A DNA stretch of 33,040 nucleotides from an uncultured Nitrosomonadales bacterium (GTDB lineage Bacteria > Pseudomonadota > Gammaproteobacteria > Burkholderiales > Gallionellaceae): NCBI GenBank assembly GCA_903915035.1, contig CAIWRI010000010.1:1-33040 (forward strand), in the 5' to 3' direction. Under the pieces are notes generated by a model. The model had not been told where the DNA came from, did no database searches, and saw nothing but the letters and a program-made list of their open reading frames with translations. Positions 32,952 through 33,040 of the stretch are shown piece by piece (position 1 is the stretch's first letter; the number at the start of each line of letters is the position of its first letter). The translations under genes and the position numbers were made by a program.

Positions 32952-33040
32952 GCATAGACTTTAACGAGCGGCATTGAATACCTGGCTGCCAGGAGGCTTG
33001 ATGATGTTACGTTTTTTCCTGAGTAATTGATGCAACGCAC

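Noticed and set aside
32831-33040. Minus-strand frame of 69 residues at the right edge
   Set aside because: It crosses the plus-strand terminator, has low-complexity Ser/Arg content and no ribosome site.
1-33040. CRISPR array, rRNA, tRNA or prophage
   Set aside because: No regularly spaced direct repeats, no rRNA or tRNA consensus stretches and no phage structural genes are visible.

Overview
The window looks like chromosome of a betaproteobacterium, probably of the order Nitrosomonadales (Gallionellaceae- or Methylophilaceae-like). The clues are the EpsA/EpsB exopolysaccharide regulator and glycosyltransferase pair, the dusB-fis-purH and fmdB-DUF502-aspS-nudB-nadA gene orders, a short beta-type Fis, and the ubiquinone genes. 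Base composition is near 50% GC. No tRNA, rRNA or CRISPR array was seen. The taxonomy is an inference from gene content and not the result of a search.

Layout. Positions 1-1900 (minus) hold the end of an exopolysaccharide locus: epsB (cut by the window edge) and its LuxR-type regulator epsA. Positions 2232-5571 (minus) hold an M29-like metallopeptidase overlapping a 2OG-Fe(II) oxygenase, a group II truncated haemoglobin paired with a rhodanese, and a secreted protein with an HExxH motif. Positions 5937-6794 (plus) encode a lone PD-(D/E)XK nuclease-like protein. Then come recG and an in-frame ubiC-ubiA fusion (plus). Positions 10526-12821 hold a dead DUF2442 gene and a peroxide-defence set (rubredoxin reductase, rubredoxin, rubrerythrin), read away from oxyR with back-to-back promoters. 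Positions 14013-21501 (minus) hold a bestrophin-like channel, hemF, tsaC, purD, purH, fis and dusB, interrupted by about 800 bases of repeats and a gutted nucleotidyltransferase gene. Positions 21576-23538 (plus) encode a UbiH-type monooxygenase and DsbC. Positions 23591-28600 (minus) form one tight seven-gene run: fmdB, DUF502, aspS, a lipoprotein RNase, barstar, nudB and nadA. The right end (plus) holds rhlE, a tiny lysine-rich gene, a decayed transposase and nudC, then an isolated strong terminator.

How the genes fit together. Several modules suit an aerobic or microaerophilic life: oxygen-dependent haem synthesis (hemF), ubiquinone synthesis (UbiC-UbiA and a UbiH-type enzyme), truncated haemoglobin, and the OxyR/rubrerythrin cassette. 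Purine (purD, purH) and NAD (nadA, nudC) metabolism and translation genes (aspS, tsaC, dusB) make up the housekeeping part. Accessory traces are small and mostly decayed: DUF2442, an MNT nucleotidyltransferase, a transposase, and several C/G-rich palindromic repeats that have landed right at the starts of recG, ubiC, oxyR and purD.

Most worth a second look are the ubiC-ubiA fusion, the stand-alone PD-(D/E)XK protein, the membrane-anchored RNase with cytoplasmic barstar inside a housekeeping operon, and the palindromes that supply or mask start signals. No complete, clearly new multi-gene system was identified.
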